Positions 61,501 to 64,000 of a DNA stretch of 64,000 nt are shown here, in pieces (positions within the stretch are counted from its first letter, which is position 1; the number at the start of each line of letters is the position of its first letter). The stretch covers positions 1-64,000 of the forward strand of contig CAMOIC010000001.1 in the NCBI GenBank assembly GCA_946615965.1. The letters are read 5' to 3'. Both the position numbers and the translations under genes were made by a program. Under the pieces are notes generated by a model that was not told the origin of the DNA, ran no database searches, and saw only the letters and a program-made list of their open reading frames with translations. The DNA comes from UBA3700 sp002372775. Lineage in GTDB: Bacteria > Bacillota > Clostridia > Christensenellales > UBA3700.

Positions 61501-62249
61501 TTTCCCTCGATAGCATGAGCCTTTTCATATTTTTTAACGCTACCGTGATATACTTCAACAATTTCGTCAATTTCTTTTCTAAGCTCTGCGTATTTTTGTT
61601 CAATCTTTTTAGTTGCTTTCATATTAACATCAGCAGATTTATCGTCGTAGAATTCTTCTAATGTAAATGGATTACCAACAATGAAATAATTCTTTCTGTA
61701 CCATTTAGCACAACGATAATGCATCATTGGAACAATTGGAGACTTTGTCTTAATAGCAAACATTGCAGTACCCTCTTTAATTGGTCCCATTTCTTTTGTG
61801 TCTGCCTTATTTCTTGTTCCCTCTGGATAAATAATTAATTGTTCATCATTCTTTAAGGCTCTTAAAGCTCTTTTAGTTGCTCTAATATCTGCCTTACCTC
61901 TATGAACTGGAATACCACCAATTTGGTCTAAGAATCTTGAAACAAATCCATCATCTCTCATTAATTCTTCTTTAAGAAGAACTCTAAAAGGTCTCTTTTC
62001 ATAGAATGTTCTAATGATTGGATTTGTATCTAATCTGCAATAGTGGTTACATGTAACTATTGCTCTACCTTCAATATTAAATCTTTCTTTATAGAAAACT
62101 TTAGTTGGCCATAAAACATACATTAATTTTTTTGCAACCCAAATAGCAATGGAATAGAAAAGACTGTTTTTATATCTTCTTTCTCCATCTTGTGGTTGTT
62201 TTGTTTCAATTGTTGCTAAATTATCTACTTGATCTACTACTTTGGCCAT
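61491..62249 (-). CDS. plsC: 1-acyl-sn-glycerol-3-phosphate acyltransferase
   Basis: The 252-residue protein has the acyltransferase motif NHYCRLDTNP (HX4D), GGIPVHRGK, IYPEGTRNK and a proline-containing PIVPMMHY. It adds the second acyl chain of phosphatidic acid. It sits between cmk and ispH, as in many Clostridia. AGAGGG precedes the ATG. Confidence 0.92.
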   Translation of the reverse strand: MAKVVDQVDNLATIETKQPQDGERRYKNSLFYSIAIWVAKKLMYVLWPTKVFYKERFNIEGRAIVTCNHYCRLDTNPIIRTFYEKRPFRVLLKEELMRDDGFVSRFLDQIGGIPVHRGKADIRATKRALRALKNDEQLIIYPEGTRNKADTKEMGPIKEGTAMFAIKTKSPIVPMMHYRCAKWYRKNYFIVGNPFTLEEFYDDKSADVNMKATKKIEQKYAELRKEIDEIVEVYHGSVKKYEKAHAIEGKCK

Positions 62250-62257
62250 AATTCCCT

Positions 62258-62911
62258 CTATTTAATATATGACATCATAAAATCTACCACTTCATCGATA
62301 CTTTTATCTGAACTATCTACTAAAATAGAATCTTCAGTTTGAATAAGTGGTGATTCTTTTCTTGTCGAATCGTTATAATCTCTATCTATTACATCTTTAA
62401 GAATTTGCTCATATGGCAATTCTTGTCCTTTTTGCTTTAGTTCTTCATATCTTCTTTGCGCTCTAATCTCTGGAGATGCAGTTAAGAAGAATTTGTATTT
62501 TGCATTAGGTAAAACAACACTTGTTATATCTCTACCATCTAAAACAACGTCGCTTTCAGATGCGATTTTTCTTTGCATATTAACAAGGAAAACTCTTACA
62601 GCCTTGATTTTTGATACATCAGAAGCTGCTTTTGAGATTTGATGTTCTCTAATTGCTAAAGATACATCTTCCCCATTTAGACATATATGTTTATCTAATG
62701 CTGAACCTGTATAAGAAATGTTGATATTATCTAAAATTGATTCTACTGCAATTGGATCTGAAATAGACACATTATTTCTAATGCAATATAGAGCCACTGT
62801 TCTATACATTGCACCTGTATCTAAATATGTAATATTTAATTTTTTAGCAAGAAGCTTACTAATTGTAGATTTTCCTGCTCCACTTGGTCCATCAATCGCA
62901 ATATTTATCAT
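62258..62911 (-). CDS. cmk: Cytidylate kinase
   Basis: The 217-residue kinase begins INIAIDGPSGAGKSTISK (P-loop), then YLDTGAMYRTVAL and VLDGRDITSVVLPNAKYKFFLTASPEIRAQRR. It phosphorylates CMP and dCMP. AGAGGTTG precedes the ATG. It opens the cmk-plsC-ispH unit and follows the flavoprotein gene by 52 bp. Confidence 0.96.
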   Translation of the reverse strand: MINIAIDGPSGAGKSTISKLLAKKLNITYLDTGAMYRTVALYCIRNNVSISDPIAVESILDNINISYTGSALDKHICLNGEDVSLAIREHQISKAASDVSKIKAVRVFLVNMQRKIASESDVVLDGRDITSVVLPNAKYKFFLTASPEIRAQRRYEELKQKGQELPYEQILKDVIDRDYNDSTRKESPLIQTEDSILVDSSDKSIDEVVDFMMSYIK

Positions 62912-62963
62912 ATCAACCTCTAATTCATATATTATATATAAAATATATGATTAATTCAATTAA

Positions 62964-64000
62964 TTATTCTAGGCTTTTAGCAAGAGCAAAAGCTGTAGAT
63001 AATGCAAGCTGTATATTAAATCCACCAGTCAATGCATCAATATCTAATACTTCCCCTATGAAATATAATCCTGGAACTAGTTTTGATTGCATATCTTTTG
63101 GATTAATATCCTTAACATTTACTCCACCAGATGTAATAATAGCCTGTTCTATATTGTCCATATTTTTAACATTAAATTTCATATTCTTTATTGTATTAAT
63201 TAAAGCTTCTCTTTGTGCTTTAGTAATAGCATTTCCTTTAATGTTTTCACCTATTTTTGCTTGTTTTAGGTAGATAGGTATTAAAGACTTTGGCATATAA
63301 TCTGTAAGTATATTCTTTATATCCATATTAGATTTCATACCTAAATCCTTAATAAAACGAGCATCTAATGTATCGTGATCTAGTGCTGGTTTTAAATCTA
63401 TAGAAATAGATATTGATCTATTGAATTTTTTATTGACATAATACTTATTAATTTTTGAAGATAATGAAAGAATTACAGGGCCAGATACTCCATGGTGAGT
63501 AAATAACATTTCACCAAATTCAAATTCTTCTTCCTTGCCATTAACAATAGCGGACACTTGAACATTCTTTAGTGTTAATCCTGCAAGTCCTTCAACCCCA
63601 TCAACTTGAAGGCCAATAAGACCTGGTCTTACATCAACAATTGAGTGTCCGAATTCTCTTGCCCATTTATATCCATCGCCTGTTGAACCAGTTGTTGGAT
63701 ATGAAACACCGCCTGTAGCAATTACTACTATATCTGAATCATAATCTGCTTTTTGTGTTGATACATGGAATAAATCGTTTTCTTTCTTAATAGAAAGAAC
63801 GGTCTCTTCTAAATGTATAGAAACACCTGCTTGTTTTATAAATTTTTCAAAACATTTAATAATATCTGATGATTTATCTGATACAGGAAATACTCTATTG
63901 CCCCTTTCAACTTTTAATGGGCATCCCATAGATTCAATGAAAGACATTGTATCTCTTGGCGAAAATTTAGATAATGCACCAATAGCAAATTTTGGGTTTG
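62964..64000 (-). CDS. HI0933-like NAD(P)/FAD-dependent oxidoreductase (5' end outside window)
   Basis: The frame stays open to the right edge. Bases beyond the internal ATG at 63947 still code for FAIGALSKFSPRDT, matching this family, so the N-terminal FAD-binding motif lies off the window. Visible marks are GGVSYPTTGSTGDGY, MLFTHHGVSGPVIL, ITSGGVNVKDINPKDM and the C-terminal PGLYFIGEVLDIDALTGGFNIQLALSTA. The family (BaiN/YhiN-like) is widespread, usually next to cmk in Clostridia, with an unsettled function. Confidence 0.93.
   Translation of the reverse strand, partial: NPKFAIGALSKFSPRDTMSFIESMGCPLKVERGNRVFPVSDKSSDIIKCFEKFIKQAGVSIHLEETVLSIKKENDLFHVSTQKADYDSDIVVIATGGVSYPTTGSTGDGYKWAREFGHSIVDVRPGLIGLQVDGVEGLAGLTLKNVQVSAIVNGKEEEFEFGEMLFTHHGVSGPVILSLSSKINKYYVNKKFNRSISISIDLKPALDHDTLDARFIKDLGMKSNMDIKNILTDYMPKSLIPIYLKQAKIGENIKGNAITKAQREALINTIKNMKFNVKNMDNIEQAIITSGGVNVKDINPKDMQSKLVPGLYFIGEVLDIDALTGGFNIQLALSTAFALAKSLE

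Overview
The window is a 64 kb piece of an AT-rich (by eye about one third G+C or less) Bacillota chromosome, most likely from an uncultured member of the Clostridia. Gene orders point that way: infB-rbfA-nrnA-truB-ribF, asp23-nusB-folD-xseA-xseB-ispA-dxs-tlyA-nadK-argR-recN, miaB-mutS-mutL-miaA, cmk-plsC-ispH/S1, a T-box in front of pheST, and MEP-pathway isoprenoid genes. Almost everything is ordinary chromosomal core. I see no prophage, insertion sequence, CRISPR array or recognisable defence island.

Layout. 1-27.5 kb reads rightward: translation and RNA-modification genes (infB to ribF), endonuclease IV, an Xaa-Pro peptidase and EF-P; a tandem family of four small membrane proteins with cysteine clusters (6.7-9.1 kb); the asp23/nusB/folD/xseAB/ispA/dxs/tlyA run; nadK-argR-recN; a group of small membrane and zinc-ribbon proteins with an endonuclease/exonuclease/phosphatase-fold protein (18.7-22.7 kb); purB, proC, rnhA and a Na/Pi cotransporter. 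27.5-29.9 kb reads leftward (TPM-domain protein, PadR-membrane fusion). A 650 bp non-coding gap (29.9-30.5 kb) precedes a tyrosine recombinase and lexA, both rightward. From 32.4 kb to the end everything reads leftward: a YnbB-like PLP enzyme, miaA, mutL, mutS, miaB; thiI with a cysteine desulfurase and mutS2; a U32 protein, pheT and pheS with their T-box; a lipoprotein and BcrA-type ABC transporter genes; an FAD oxidoreductase; a six-gene tRNA cluster; and ispH-S1, plsC, cmk and an HI0933-type flavoprotein cut by the window edge.

What stands out. (1) The gap before the tyrosine recombinase holds a perfect 14-8-14 inverted repeat with the geometry of a recombinase core site. Three more half-site-like copies follow, the last inside the recombinase's own promoter. 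The gap sits where the two long co-oriented gene blocks converge, so a chromosome-terminus role is conceivable. (2) Several promoters (pepP, asp23, miaB, purB, more loosely padR and mutS2) carry a CG-rich element close to AATATTACGCG at or near the -35/-10 spacer, striking in such AT-rich DNA. (3) At least five genes (pepP, nadK, the recombinase, miaB, mutS2) have a -10 box 6-11 nt from the ATG and no Shine-Dalgarno, as expected for leaderless mRNAs. (4) The four-member cysteine-cluster membrane family is unrecognised. (5) nusB sits directly behind an intrinsic terminator with no room for a promoter, suggesting read-through control.

All calls come from reading the sequence. No database search was run, and family names rest on recognised motifs, length and gene order.
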